A stretch of 64,000 bases of DNA from Xanthobacteraceae bacterium (GCA_019745775.1 JAIESR010000030.1:1-64000), one strand, 5' to 3'; shown: positions 9,517-19,202, numbered from the stretch's first letter. The notes: generated from the sequence alone by a model not told the origin. Numbers and translations: made by a program.

Positions 9517-10539
9517 TTACTTCGCGCCGTCCCGGCTGAAATACACGTCGACCTTCATGCCGACCGCGAGCGGGCCGGGCTCGGCGAGATCGATCACCAC
9601 CTCGGCGACGCTGACGTCGGTCGGGCTGCGCTGGCCGCGCGCGCCGATGCGGCCGGGCTCTATGATCGGCGCGACCGAGGACACCGTGCCGGCGACGTCG
9701 CGGCCGCGGAATGCCGGCGAGCGCACCACCACGCGCTGTCCGGCCTTGATGTCCCCATAGTCGCGCTCGTCGATCTCGGCGCGCACGCGCAGTTTCGAGA
9801 CGTCGCCGATCACCACCAGCGGCTGCTGGGCCGATGGCGAGGCGAGCTCGCCGGGACGGACGTTGATCTGCAGCACAGTGCCGTCGATCGGCGCCCGCAC
9901 GATCAGGTTCTCGACCGCCGCTTCGGCGGCACGCAGGTCGAGCCGGGCGGTCGCGAACAGTCCCTCGGGATCGCCCGCCGCGGTGCCCGTCGCGTCGACG
10001 TCGAACTTGGCGAGCTCGACGCGCCGGTCCCGGAGCTGCTCCTGGGCATTCGCCAGATTCTTGCGCGCAACCGCGAGGTCGTCGCCGCTACGGGAGCGCT
10101 TCGCAGCCGAGGCGCGATCGACCGCGGCGCGTGCCGTGACCACCGCGCTCTCGGCGTCGGCGACAGCGTCTTCGTGCTTGCGACGCTCGGCGGCCTTTCC
10201 GCTCGCCGTCGAGCGCGCGCGCTTGCGGAACGTATATTGCAGCTCGGCCTTGGCGTGCCGGTTGCGGACTTCTTCGTCGTCGAGGCGGACCAATGCCTCG
10301 CCGGCGAACACGGTGTCGTTGGCCTTCACCAGCACGTCGCCGACCCGGCCCATCGCGGCCGATCCGATCCTGATCTCGCCCGACCATGGCTCGACGCGGC
10401 CGGGCGCCACCGCCACCCACATCTTCCGGTCGAACGCCTCTTCGGCGCGCGCCGTCTTCAGTGACGGCACCTGCGTGACGGCAAGCCCGACCCATCCGAG
10501 CGCGGCGATGACAATCCGATACCGTTGCAACGTGACCAT
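9517..10539 (-). CDS. HlyD/DevB-type membrane fusion protein of an ABC exporter
   Basis: This is a periplasmic adaptor of 340 residues starting at ATG 10539. It has an N-terminal membrane anchor or signal (about 8-32), then a biotinyl-lipoyl-like half with PGRVEPWSGEIRIGS. An Ala/Arg/Glu-rich coiled coil follows (about 100-190), then the second lipoyl half with VRAPIDGTVLQINVRPGE, and a beta-barrel region ending in VGMKVDVYF. It follows the ATPase gene by 4 bp, so permease, ATPase and adaptor form one operon. The set matches DevBCA-type exporters, which in cyanobacteria export glycolipids with TolC. The substrate here is unknown and no TolC gene is present. Confidence 0.85.
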   Translation of the reverse strand: MVTLQRYRIVIAALGWVGLAVTQVPSLKTARAEEAFDRKMWVAVAPGRVEPWSGEIRIGSAAMGRVGDVLVKANDTVFAGEALVRLDDEEVRNRHAKAELQYTFRKRARSTASGKAAERRKHEDAVADAESAVVTARAAVDRASAAKRSRSGDDLAVARKNLANAQEQLRDRRVELAKFDVDATGTAAGDPEGLFATARLDLRAAEAAVENLIVRAPIDGTVLQINVRPGELASPSAQQPLVVIGDVSKLRVRAEIDERDYGDIKAGQRVVVRSPAFRGRDVAGTVSSVAPIIEPGRIGARGQRSPTDVSVAEVVIDLAEPGPLAVGMKVDVYFSRDGAK

Positions 10540-10543
10540 GGTG

Positions 10544-11323
10544 TCAGGGCTTTCTCTTCCTGTCCTTGCGGGAAGGCTTGTCGGTTCGCTCCGCGGCAGC
10601 CGTGCCGCTCTTGTCGGCTCTGGCTTCGCCGTCGGCCGGGCGCTTGTCGCCGATGATCTTGCCGTCTTCGATACTGACGATGCGGTCGGAGAACGGGACG
10701 ATACGGGGGTCGTGGGTGACCACCAGCACGCCGCGGCTCTGCTCGCGTGCGATCTCCGCCAGCACTTCCATGATGGCGTGGCCGTTCTCGCTGTCGAGCG
10801 CGGCGGTCGGTTCGTCGGCGAGCAGGATCGCCGGATTGCTGACGATCGCGCGCGCGATGGCGACACGCTGCTGCTCGCCGCCGCTCAGCTCGCTTGGATA
10901 CGAGGCCATCTTGAGCGCCAGGCCGACGCGCGCCAGCGCCTCTTTCGACTTCTGCATGGCGCGGTGCGAGTTCTCGCCACGCACATCGAGCGCGAGGCGG
11001 ACATTGTCGAGCGCGTTGAGCGTCGGGAACAGGTGGTAGGACTGGAACACGAATCCGATATTCTCGCGGCGGATCTTCGCGAGCTCTTCCGGACCGGCAT
11101 CCGCGGTGGCGCGGCCGCCGACCCGCACGGTGCCGCTGGTCGGCGTCAGCATGCAGCCGAGAATGGAGAGCAGGGTGGTCTTGCCGCTGCCCGACGGCCC
11201 CATCAGCAGCGTCAGCTCGCCGCCGCCGACCGCGAGGCTCACGCCCTTGAGCGCCTGCACACGGCCTGCGCCCTCGCCCAGGAACTTCACGGCATCGATG
11301 GCTTCGATCACCGGCTCGGTCAT
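10544..11323 (-). CDS. ABC transporter ATP-binding protein, DevA/LolD/MacB type
   Basis: The start is ATG 11323 (259 residues), which overlaps the permease stop in an ATGA junction. The nucleotide-binding domain is complete: Walker A GPSGSGKT, Q-loop VFQSYHLF, signature LSGGEQQR, Walker B AILLADEP and the switch His in VVTHD. It is close to the LolD/MacB/DevA group that works with FtsX-like permeases. The last 40 residues are Lys/Arg/Asp-rich and lie outside the domain. It should power the exporter formed with its two neighbours. Confidence 0.92.
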   Translation of the reverse strand: MTEPVIEAIDAVKFLGEGAGRVQALKGVSLAVGGGELTLLMGPSGSGKTTLLSILGCMLTPTSGTVRVGGRATADAGPEELAKIRRENIGFVFQSYHLFPTLNALDNVRLALDVRGENSHRAMQKSKEALARVGLALKMASYPSELSGGEQQRVAIARAIVSNPAILLADEPTAALDSENGHAIMEVLAEIAREQSRGVLVVTHDPRIVPFSDRIVSIEDGKIIGDKRPADGEARADKSGTAAAERTDKPSRKDRKRKP

Positions 11324-12453
11324 CGCGTGAACACCATCGCAGGATCGATCCGCGTCACCTTCATGATGGCCGCGACGGCGGACACGACGCACATCAGCAC
11401 GGTGAGGACCAGCAAGGCCGCCGTCATGAGCGGCGTGATGACGACGGGCAGCGCGGTGTCGGCGGTCGCGAGCACGACGATCCAGCCGATGACGGATGCG
11501 AGGCAGAAGCCGATCAGCGCGCTCAACAGCGCCTGGAAGATGATGACCTTGTGGATATAGCCGCCGGACGAGCCGATGGCTCGCAGGGTCGCGAACTCGT
11601 TGAGGTGATCCTTGGTGCTGGAGTAGAGCGTCTGCGCGACGATCACGGTGCCGACGATGAGCCCGAGCATCGCGCCGGCGAACAGGGCGAAACCGGCGCC
11701 GGTGCCGAACATCCAGAAATTGGCGCTGCGCTCGCGAAACTCGGCGGTGGTGAGGACTTCAGTGTCGGGCAGCCTGGCGCGCAAGCTGTCGCGGACCTGC
11801 ATCACGTTCGCGCCGGGCGTCACGCGCACCAGGAAATAGGACGCCTTATTGGCGGCGGTGCCGGTATAGGCGCGGGCGCGCTCGATCGAGGAGAAGACGT
11901 AGGGCGTGGTGGTGAACGAGCGGATGCCGTTGGTGATCGCCAGCACCTGCACCCGCTGGTCGCCGATTTCGGCGTATTCGCCGACGCGCGTCGTCTCCAG
12001 CCGGTCGAAATAGGAACGGTCGATCGCGACCGCGCCGGGTATCGCAAGCGCGTCGGCGCGGCCCTCGACCACGTTCCAGGGCTCGAGCCCGGCGCCGCGC
12101 GGATCGGAGCCGATCATGAAGATCGGCGTGTTGCCGCCCGACGGCGTGCGCCATTGCGCGAAGCCGATCACCAGCGGCGCGGCCGAGGCGACCCCGGCGA
12201 CCGACAGCGCGCGGAAGCGCTCGCGCTCGTCGAGCAGGGAAGGGTCCTCGAAGCATTTGGTGCCGCGCGGCACGATCCAGAGGTCGGCATCGGCGTGGTC
12301 GATCATGACCGTGACCATGCGCTCGAAGCTGACATAGAGCCCCATCTGCACCGTCACGAGCACGATCGAGAACACGATGCCGATGACGGTGGCGATCAGC
12401 CGCAGCCGGTCGTGAAACAGATTTCGGAACGCGAGTTTTGGGGCGAGCGACAT
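11320..12453 (-). CDS. ABC exporter permease, FtsX/DevC type
   Basis: This 377-residue inner-membrane protein has the MacB/DevC layout. One membrane segment lies at about 18-40. A large periplasmic domain follows (about 45-240) with WIVPRGTKCFEDPSLL. Three further segments make up the C-terminal FtsX domain (about 250-375), ending in RIDPAMVFTR. The motif LNEFATLRAIGSS is the cytoplasmic coupling segment that contacts the ATPase. It is first in the permease-ATPase-adaptor operon, with an ATGA overlap to the ATPase gene. Confidence 0.88.
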   Translation of the reverse strand: MSLAPKLAFRNLFHDRLRLIATVIGIVFSIVLVTVQMGLYVSFERMVTVMIDHADADLWIVPRGTKCFEDPSLLDERERFRALSVAGVASAAPLVIGFAQWRTPSGGNTPIFMIGSDPRGAGLEPWNVVEGRADALAIPGAVAIDRSYFDRLETTRVGEYAEIGDQRVQVLAITNGIRSFTTTPYVFSSIERARAYTGTAANKASYFLVRVTPGANVMQVRDSLRARLPDTEVLTTAEFRERSANFWMFGTGAGFALFAGAMLGLIVGTVIVAQTLYSSTKDHLNEFATLRAIGSSGGYIHKVIIFQALLSALIGFCLASVIGWIVVLATADTALPVVITPLMTAALLVLTVLMCVVSAVAAIMKVTRIDPAMVFTR

Positions 12454-12489
12454 GTATCTCGACTTCGAAGCGACCGTTCCGGCCGAGGG

Positions 12490-13704
12490 TTATGACGTTT
12501 TCGCAACCGCGCGCGGCTCCGCGCCGACGAGCCGCGCCCCGAGCGGAATGTTGCGCAAGGTTTCGACCAGCGCCCAGCTCGATGCGACCGCAACGGCGAA
12601 AACGAGCGCGGCCTTCACGATGGCGGGGAGCGGGGCGTTCAATAGCGCATATTGCATCCAGACCACAAACGGGTAGTGCACGATATACATCCCGTAGGCA
12701 TTGGCGGAGAGGCTGTCGAGCCAGCGCCGCCGGTTCGTCGCGAAGCGGATGCACACCGCGATCAGCGCGAGGCAGCCCGAGGCGCAGCACACGACAAAGC
12801 CGAGATTGGCGGCGAGCTGGAGCCATAGCGGGCCTGGATTGTCGTTGCCGCCTTCCATAAGGATCGCGGTCGGCGTCATCCAGAGCGCGAGGCCCAGCAC
12901 CGCCGCGCCGACGGCGAGCGGCCAGCGCCGCACCAGGACGCTGTCGGTCGCCAGCAATCCGCGCTCGAGCCCGTAGGCACCGACGGCGGCGCCGGCGAAG
13001 AAATAGACCGTGTAGTGCAGCGGACGGCACCATTGGAAGGCGAAGGCGCTGTACTGGTACCAGGCCCACGGCGAATAGATCAGCGCCATCGGCACATAGG
13101 CGAGCGCGGACGCGGCCGTGAGGATGAGGATGAAGCGAACCGGATCGGTCCGCGTGTTGGCGGCGAGCTTGCCGAGATGAATGCCCCAGGTCGGATAGAC
13201 CTTGTGCAGCGCCGCCGCGACGATGTTGAGGATCAAGAGCTGCCACAGGAACCACTGCGGGCCGCACGGCCAGAACGGCAGCGCCAGGAATTGGCGCCAG
13301 TAATCGGCGACACTTGGGTCCGGCGTGGTGACGAGATAGACCGGATAGAGCGCGATCGGCATCAACACGAAGATTGCCGGGATCATCGGCAGGCCGAGCC
13401 GCAGCAGCCGGTCGGTCAGGTAGGTGAAGCTGTTCTTGCGCTGAAGGCTCGGCCACACGAACAGGCCGGACAAAAAGAACATCAGCGACATCAGGCTGAC
13501 ATCGTTCCAGGCGCAGAACAGGTCGAAGCCGAACCAGCGCTGGCTGTCGATGATCGGGAAGGTCTGCCAGTCGTAAGGCGGCGCGTCGAGCCGGTGCGGC
13601 TCGGACGGCAGCGAGCCGAGGTAGGCCATGATGGAATGGAACCCCAGCACGATCAGGATAACGATGGCGCGCAGATTGCTCAGCGCGAGGCTCGTCGCCG
13701 ACAT
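12490..13704 (-). CDS. Acyltransferase-3 family membrane protein
   Basis: The 404-residue protein has about ten membrane segments. It begins with LRAIVILIVLGFHSIMAY, which holds the His expected in the active site of acyltransferase-3 proteins. The DRLLRLGLPMIPAI segment and the C-terminal YGMYIVHYPFVVW helix are typical of the family. Members move acyl groups, often acetyl or succinyl, from cytoplasmic donors to exported sugars such as LPS, glucans or exopolysaccharide. The gene lies 36 bp upstream of the ABC exporter operon on the same strand and may be co-transcribed with it, which would fit modification and export of one envelope product. That link is inference. Confidence 0.82.
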   Translation of the reverse strand: MSATSLALSNLRAIVILIVLGFHSIMAYLGSLPSEPHRLDAPPYDWQTFPIIDSQRWFGFDLFCAWNDVSLMSLMFFLSGLFVWPSLQRKNSFTYLTDRLLRLGLPMIPAIFVLMPIALYPVYLVTTPDPSVADYWRQFLALPFWPCGPQWFLWQLLILNIVAAALHKVYPTWGIHLGKLAANTRTDPVRFILILTAASALAYVPMALIYSPWAWYQYSAFAFQWCRPLHYTVYFFAGAAVGAYGLERGLLATDSVLVRRWPLAVGAAVLGLALWMTPTAILMEGGNDNPGPLWLQLAANLGFVVCCASGCLALIAVCIRFATNRRRWLDSLSANAYGMYIVHYPFVVWMQYALLNAPLPAIVKAALVFAVAVASSWALVETLRNIPLGARLVGAEPRAVAKTS

Positions 13705-13964
13705 ACGCCCTAGAGTCCTACCCGGCGATGATGCTTCGACTGAAACCCCGTGCCTACGGCTCGCCGGCTGGCCGTAGGCGCCCGCCGATTTTAGGCCATC
13801 CCGGGAGGTTTTTGGCGCGTGAATACGACGCGCGCCTCATGCCCGAACCAGGGTGGACGTTGCGGCGTTAAACCCGCTAAATCCGCGAAACGGCCATATT
13901 GTGGGTCGAATAGACCCGATCGTAGCATCCCTCGCCACCCAAAAATCAGCACGGAATCGTCCAC
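13705..13964. other. 260-bp divergent intergenic region
   Basis: It lies between the divergent acyltransferase gene and the small exported protein. A short hairpin with GGGTC/GACCC arms lies at about 13902-13916. No clear promoter was found by eye. A weak ORF starting at 13853 runs into the next gene in another frame and is a shadow. Confidence 0.4.
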
Positions 13965-14540
13965 TTGAAAGCACGAATTGCCACTTTGGTTGTCGCAGCC
14001 GCCACGGTCGCCACCGCGTGGATGGCGGCCGTCCCCTCGCGCGCGCAGGAGCCGACCGCCGCCGGCCTCTGGCAGAAACTCGACGAGGACACCAAGAAGC
14101 CGATCATCTGGTTCCTGTTCATGGATCGCGGCGGCGTGTTCGAGGGCTATGCCGCCAAGATGTTTCCCGAGCCGGGCGAAGACCCCAATCCGGCCTGCAC
14201 CCGCTGCACCGACGATCGCAAGGGCGCATCGCTGCTCGGGCTGTCCATGATCCGCGGCATGAAACGCAACGGCCTTCGGTACGAAGGCGGCACCATTCTC
14301 GATCCGCGCGATGGCTCGGTCTACAAGGCGGTGATGACGCTCGACCCCGCCAAGAACGTTCTGGTCTTGCGCGGCTATGTCGGGTTCGAGTTCCTCGGCA
14401 AGAACGACATCTGGTATCGCGTGCCGGACAGCGCCTGTTCGCAGCTCGACAAGGCGATCGTCACGAAGTTGAAACCGGATTGCGCGGAAGCCGCGAAGGC
14501 GGCTCCGAAGGGCAAGCCGAAGGCGCCGGCGCCGAAATAG
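13965..14540 (+). CDS. DUF2147-like exported protein
   Basis: This 191-residue protein starts at a TTG (13965). A signal peptide of about 27 residues ends at SRAQE. The body has the pattern of small DUF2147-type proteins: AAGLWQKLDED near the start, then DRGGVFEGYAAKMF, a CTRCTDDRKG segment with two close cysteines, a YKAVMTL strand and LRGYVGFEFLG. The C-terminal 25 residues are Lys/Pro/Ala-rich and probably disordered. The function of this family is unknown. It is alone on its strand, facing the convergent MmgE/PrpD gene 36 bp downstream. Confidence 0.75.
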   Translation: MKARIATLVVAAATVATAWMAAVPSRAQEPTAAGLWQKLDEDTKKPIIWFLFMDRGGVFEGYAAKMFPEPGEDPNPACTRCTDDRKGASLLGLSMIRGMKRNGLRYEGGTILDPRDGSVYKAVMTLDPAKNVLVLRGYVGFEFLGKNDIWYRVPDSACSQLDKAIVTKLKPDCAEAAKAAPKGKPKAPAPK

Positions 14541-14576
14541 CGCGCGCGTTCGCAGCCGATTTTCGTAGCTCGTGAT

Positions 14577-15986
14577 CTATTCGCCGCTGGTCAGAAGCCG
14601 CGACAGCTCCGTGACGTTGTCGCAATCCTCGATGGTAGACACCAGCGCGGCGATCCGTTTCGCACGGCCGGTGTCGTGTCCCTTCGTCAACGTCAGGAAC
14701 TTCGCCATGATCTGCTCGGGCGTCATCGGATCTTCCGGGCTGCCCGGCCGGTAAAGCACCGTCGCTTCGTGCTCCTGCCCGTCCTTGCATCGCACGACCA
14801 GGCGGCAGGCGACGCGATAGCGTCCATTGGCGCCGTCGAACCGGGGCTCATGCTCGACCCGGATTCGGGCGATGAACGCCACGATCGCCGGATCGCGAAT
14901 CTTGTCCTCGGCGAATTGATCGACGCCCCAGAGCCGCTCCAGCGCCATGACCGCCAGGCCGTAGCGCAGGTTCATCTGCGCCGACAGGACGCTCCGGATG
15001 CGGCTCGGTTCATAGGGCCAGCCGCAGTGGTGCAGGGTATTGTCGCTGACGAATGCCGTGATGGTTTCGATATCCGCCGCGACCAGACCATGCTCGCGCA
15101 TGATCTTGTCGATCGCGGTCATGGCTGTGATGCTGCCGTTGGAAGCAGGAGCCGGTTTGAATCCGACGCGCAGGATTTCCCAGCGTGCCGCGAGCTCGCC
15201 GGTCAGCGCCGGCTCCGACCAGTCGTCGACGAACGAGCTGAAGAACGCACCGTAGGGCGCCTCCAGCACGTCCGGGATGCCGGTGTAGCCACGCCGCGCA
15301 AGCTGCGCGGCATAGACGCCGCTCTGCGCCGCCCGTCCGGAATGGAAGGATTTGGTCATGGCGCCGTCCTGTACGGCCATCAGGCCGGCCGCCTGCGAGC
15401 CGGCAATTCCCAGCGCCTGCTGGGTCTGGTCCGCGTCCAGGCGCAGCACATGGGCGGCGGCGGCCGCGGCGATGAAGACACCGGTCGTGCCTTGATTGTG
15501 GAAGCCGCTTTTGAACATCCCGCCTTTGGCCGCCAATCCGACCCGGATGCCGAGCTCATAGGCCGCCACCATCGCGGCGATGAGGTCGCGTCCGCTGACG
15601 GCGGGATCGTTCTCGGCGAGCGCAAACGCGGCGGGGAAGGCGAGCGACCCCGGATGCAGGGTGGATTCGATGTGGATTTCGTCGAGCTGGAAGGCATGCG
15701 CACTGGTGCCGTTGAGCAGGGCGGCGAGCGCCCCGCTGGTGCGGAGCGCCATGCCGAAGACCGCCGATTGCGGCGCGCAGCCTTCGGCGGCGGCCATGTC
15801 GGCCAGCTTTTTCATCGACGGCAGTGACGCGCCGAAGATGCAGCAGCCCAACATGTCCAGAATGCAGAGCTTGGCTTTGGCGACGACCTCGCGGGGCAGT
15901 TGCTCGAAGCGCAGCGACGAGCTGAACTGCGCCAGCCGACGGGTCGGGGCGCCGGCGCCGGATGCGACGTGATGAGGCTCACTCAC
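14577..15986 (-). CDS. MmgE/PrpD family protein (2-methylcitrate dehydratase-like)
   Basis: The 469-residue protein belongs to the family of PrpD, MmgE and cis-aconitate decarboxylase, which dehydrate or decarboxylate tricarboxylic acids. Family marks are KLCILDMLGCCIFGA near the start, NGTSAHAFQLDEIH, and the helical domain with VAAYELGIRVG. The start is GTG 15986 with GGGAGG just upstream; the ATG two bases before is followed by TGA. It is the last gene of the gntR operon, after two Bug receptors, which suggests the imported solute is an organic acid that this enzyme helps break down. The exact substrate cannot be read from sequence. Confidence 0.88.
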   Translation of the reverse strand: MSEPHHVASGAGAPTRRLAQFSSSLRFEQLPREVVAKAKLCILDMLGCCIFGASLPSMKKLADMAAAEGCAPQSAVFGMALRTSGALAALLNGTSAHAFQLDEIHIESTLHPGSLAFPAAFALAENDPAVSGRDLIAAMVAAYELGIRVGLAAKGGMFKSGFHNQGTTGVFIAAAAAAHVLRLDADQTQQALGIAGSQAAGLMAVQDGAMTKSFHSGRAAQSGVYAAQLARRGYTGIPDVLEAPYGAFFSSFVDDWSEPALTGELAARWEILRVGFKPAPASNGSITAMTAIDKIMREHGLVAADIETITAFVSDNTLHHCGWPYEPSRIRSVLSAQMNLRYGLAVMALERLWGVDQFAEDKIRDPAIVAFIARIRVEHEPRFDGANGRYRVACRLVVRCKDGQEHEATVLYRPGSPEDPMTPEQIMAKFLTLTKGHDTGRAKRIAALVSTIEDCDNVTELSRLLTSGE

Positions 15987-16005
15987 ATCCGCCTCCCGAG
16001 CCGAT

Positions 16006-17016
16006 CTATTTGTCCGTACGCAGGACGGCCAGCGTGGCCCGCAGCTCTTCGTACTGCGTCTTCAAGAAGCTCTCGGCGTCAGCGCCAATCCTGAAATCGG
16101 CATCCCAGCTGTTGCGGACGAGGCTGGCCTTCCACTCGTCCTTCTTGACGATTGCGGCCAGCCTGCCGCTCCAGAACGCGACCTGCTGCGGGGAAAGATT
16201 CTTGGCCCCCACGACGCCGCGCCAGTTGCCTTCGACGACGTCGAGGCCTTGCTCCGTCCAGGTCGGGATATTGGCGTTCGCACCGGTGAGGCGTTTCGGC
16301 GCGGCGAGCGCAATCGCGCGCAATTTGCCCGACGACAGATGCGGCTCCAGCACCGAAATGGTCGCGATCACCACGTCGACATGGCCGCCCAAGACGGCGG
16401 TCGCGGATTCGTTTGCGCCTTTGAACGGCACGATCGTCAGCTTGTTGGGGTCGACGCCGGCAGCGCGCGCGAGCCGCAGCAGCGCCACGTGCGACGAGCT
16501 TCCCATGCCGGGCGCGATGGCGAACGACGGCGGCCTCGATGTCGTCAGTGCTTGCGCCAGGTCCTTGCCGGTCCTGATCGCGCTGTTGGCGTTGACCGCG
16601 AACGCGCCGTACTCCGTGAACAGTTGCGCAATGGGCGTGACGTCCTGGTATTTGAGAGGGCCGATTTTCAGCACATCATTGGCGAGCAGCGTAGGGCCGC
16701 TGATCGCAAGATAGTGGCCGTCGCCGGTGCGCTGGCTGACATAGCTCCACGCCAATGCGCCGCCGCCGCCTGGCCGCGCTTGCACGGTCATGGTGGTGGT
16801 GACGAGCTGATTGCGCTGCCACAGATCCTGGATCAGGCGCGCGAGCACATCCATGCTGCTGCCCGCCGCGGTCGGGACGATGAACTCGACGGCCTTCTGC
16901 GGCGACCACGCAGCGGATTGGGCGTGGGCCTGCGCCGCCGTCAGGCCACCCAGGAGCAACACGACGGCGGTGCGGCGAAAATGCCGGGCAGAGTGGGGAG
17001 GCATCATCTCGTTCAT
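16006..17016 (-). CDS. Bug/TctC-family periplasmic solute receptor (1 of 6)
   Basis: This 336-residue protein starts at ATG 17016; upstream in-frame codons give a non-conserved leader. A signal peptide ends near AQAHAQS. The Bug fold shows in VEFIVPTAAGSSMDVLARLIQDLW and in the second lobe with GHVDVVIATISVLEPHLSSG. These receptors normally feed TctAB tripartite transporters, and no tctA or tctB is in this window. It lies 5 bp after the preceding Bug gene, so the two are tandem paralogues in one operon. The ligand is probably a carboxylate, by context with the dehydratase and PrpD-like genes. Confidence 0.86.
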   Translation of the reverse strand: MNEMMPPHSARHFRRTAVVLLLGGLTAAQAHAQSAAWSPQKAVEFIVPTAAGSSMDVLARLIQDLWQRNQLVTTTMTVQARPGGGGALAWSYVSQRTGDGHYLAISGPTLLANDVLKIGPLKYQDVTPIAQLFTEYGAFAVNANSAIRTGKDLAQALTTSRPPSFAIAPGMGSSSHVALLRLARAAGVDPNKLTIVPFKGANESATAVLGGHVDVVIATISVLEPHLSSGKLRAIALAAPKRLTGANANIPTWTEQGLDVVEGNWRGVVGAKNLSPQQVAFWSGRLAAIVKKDEWKASLVRNSWDADFRIGADAESFLKTQYEELRATLAVLRTDK

Positions 17017-17021
17017 GGCCG

Positions 17022-17978
17022 TCACTTCCGAAGCCCGGCGGCGGTGAGGAATTCGCGGTTCGACGCAATATCCGCGCGCACCTTCGCCTGCATCCCGTCG
17101 AGCGAGATGTTCATCGACGATTGCATGTTGAGCGTCGAGAAGTCCTGCCACTGTTTCGTGGCCTTCATCTTGTCGACGGCCGACATCAAGGTATCGACGA
17201 CGTTCTTGGGCGTTCCCGCCCGAACCATCATGCTGCGCCAGAGCTCCTCGACGATGTCGTAGCCTTGCTCCTTGAAGGTCGGGACGTCGGGGAAGTACTC
17301 GTTGCGCCCGGCCGAGCTGATTCCGAGCAGCCGGATCTCGCCGCTCTTGAGCTGCGCGAGCCCGGAGCTTGGCGTCATGACGGCGACGTCGATATGGCCG
17401 CCCAGCAAGGCGATGGCCGCGTCGCCGCCGCCCTTGAACGGCACCCAGATCGACTTGAAGCCGCCGACCTGCTGCAGCCGATAGAAGACATACTGGTGGA
17501 AGCCTGCCGACGAGAACCCGCCAACCGAGATCTTGTCGGGCTGCGCGCGGATGGCGTCGACGAAATCCTTCATCGTCTTGAAGCGGCTGTCGGCGCGCAC
17601 CGCGACCGCCGACGGCTCGGCCTGCAGCGCCGGCAGGATGATGAAGTCGGCGGGACTGAATTTCATGTCGCTCGCGGCCATGGCAAACGACATGCTCGAA
17701 GTCGTCGACAGGATCGTGTAGCCGTCCGCCGGCGCGTTCTGTAGAAGCGACATTGCCAGGACGCCTTCACCGCCGGGACGGTTCTCCACCACGAAGGTCT
17801 GGTTGAACATCTCGGCGAACTGCTTGCCGACCTGGCGCATCATGACGTCGAGCGGCGAACCGGCGCTGGTCCAGCACAGCAATCGCACGAGTTTGTTGGG
17901 GTACGCCGCCTGGGCGTGCGCGCCGTCGGTCCACAGCGCGGCAACGACGAGGGCGGCGATGGCGATGCAGCGTGTCAT
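17022..17978 (-). CDS. Bug/TctC-family periplasmic solute receptor (2 of 6)
   Basis: The start is ATG 17978 with GGGAG six bases upstream (318 residues); an in-frame extension to 18026 is less likely. The signal peptide ends at GAHAQA. Family marks are PNKLVRLLCWTSAGSPLDVMMR, FVVENRPGGEG, the VPFKGGGDAAIALLGGHID ligand-pocket segment, and VPTFKEQGYD. It sits between the enolase-superfamily gene (63 bp upstream) and a second Bug gene, in the gntR operon. It presumably binds the acid or sugar acid handled by the pathway enzymes. Confidence 0.88.
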   Translation of the reverse strand: MTRCIAIAALVVAALWTDGAHAQAAYPNKLVRLLCWTSAGSPLDVMMRQVGKQFAEMFNQTFVVENRPGGEGVLAMSLLQNAPADGYTILSTTSSMSFAMAASDMKFSPADFIILPALQAEPSAVAVRADSRFKTMKDFVDAIRAQPDKISVGGFSSAGFHQYVFYRLQQVGGFKSIWVPFKGGGDAAIALLGGHIDVAVMTPSSGLAQLKSGEIRLLGISSAGRNEYFPDVPTFKEQGYDIVEELWRSMMVRAGTPKNVVDTLMSAVDKMKATKQWQDFSTLNMQSSMNISLDGMQAKVRADIASNREFLTAAGLRK

Positions 17979-18041
17979 GACGAACTCCCGAGTTTCTCTT
18001 GTTGTTGTCTTGTGCGACTCTGACATCCGGCTTTGAGCCGC

Positions 18042-19193
18042 TCAGGGACCTTCATCCTTGGGCAGACGGAAGCTCCGGGGTGGGAACTGCTGCCCCTTGG
18101 TTTCGCGAACCACCTGCTCATTGATGTCGAGGCCAAGGCCAGGACCTTGCGGCAGCGGGAGATAGCCGTTGACCGGCTTGAGGAGATTGGGCGCGATGCG
18201 TGCGCCGAGCTCCTCGAACGGCAGGAAGTATTCGGTGATGATGAAGTTCGGCATGCACGCCGATGCGTGCGCGGTCGATGACAGCGAGATCGTCGTCGAA
18301 TTGTAGTTGTGCGGCGACACCGCGATCTGTTCCGACTCGGCGGCGGCGGCGATGTACATCAATTCGAGGATGCCGCCGCAATTCGACACATCGGGATTGA
18401 TGATGTCGACGGCGCGGGCGCGGAAGATGCGGCGGAATTCGGCGCGCGTATAGATCGCTTCGCCGGTCACCACCGGAATCCTGCTGTGAGCACGCACTTC
18501 CGCCAGCGCTTCGATATTGTCGCACTGGCAGGGTTCTTCGAGCCAATACGGCTCGAACTCGGCAAGCGCGTTGGCGACGTCGATGGCGTGCATGGGCGCC
18601 AGCCGGCGGTGCAACTCGAGCAGGATGTCGACGTCGGGGCCGACTGCCTTGCGCACCGCCCGTACGACCTTCACCGCGTGGCGGACGTGCTCCTTGGGAA
18701 TATAGGTGCGCCAGATGCCGGGCACCGGATCGAACTTGAGCGCGGTGAAGCCGCGCTTCACCACCGCCTCCGCCTTGGCGGCGTATTCGTCCGGCGACTG
18801 GACCTTGTAGCTCCAGCCGTTGGCATAGACGCGGATCTTGTCGCGCACCGGACCGCCGAGCAGATTGTAGACCGGCTGGTTGGTGGCCTTGCCGCAGATG
18901 TCCCACAGCGCCTGCTCGATGCCGGAGGTCGCGCAATAGAATTCCAGCGAGCCGCGGCGCTGCGCATAGTCGTCGAAGGCGATTTGCAGGATGTGCCGGA
19001 TCTGGAACGGATCGCGGCCGGTCAGATAACGGCCGAGCTCCTCGACCTGGGCGGCGACCGCGCGGTCGCGATCGTATTGGCTGTAGGCTTCGCCCCAGCC
19101 GACGATGCCGGCGTCAGTCTCGATCCGGACGAACACGAAGTTCTTGCGCCAGCCGGAATGCACCGGGAGGCATTCGATATTTTTGATTTTCAT
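18042..19193 (-). CDS. Enolase-superfamily dehydratase (mandelate racemase/muconate lactonising type)
   Basis: The 383-residue protein has an N-terminal capping domain (about 1-115) and a TIM-barrel (about 130-340). Members abstract the proton next to a carboxylate using a bound Mg2+. Visible residues are K153 in ALKFD, metal-site E193 with H195 in LLELHRRL, E219/E220 in WLEEP, E245 in TGEAIYTR, and H295 in SPHNYNS. The pattern is closest to the galactonate/gluconate dehydratase branch, but the first ligand is Glu rather than the usual Asp, so the substrate should not be taken from a best hit. It starts 9 bp after the GntR regulator gene. Confidence 0.87.
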   Translation of the reverse strand: MKIKNIECLPVHSGWRKNFVFVRIETDAGIVGWGEAYSQYDRDRAVAAQVEELGRYLTGRDPFQIRHILQIAFDDYAQRRGSLEFYCATSGIEQALWDICGKATNQPVYNLLGGPVRDKIRVYANGWSYKVQSPDEYAAKAEAVVKRGFTALKFDPVPGIWRTYIPKEHVRHAVKVVRAVRKAVGPDVDILLELHRRLAPMHAIDVANALAEFEPYWLEEPCQCDNIEALAEVRAHSRIPVVTGEAIYTRAEFRRIFRARAVDIINPDVSNCGGILELMYIAAAAESEQIAVSPHNYNSTTISLSSTAHASACMPNFIITEYFLPFEELGARIAPNLLKPVNGYLPLPQGPGLGLDINEQVVRETKGQQFPPRSFRLPKDEGP

Positions 19194-19202
19194 TGACCGT
19201 CC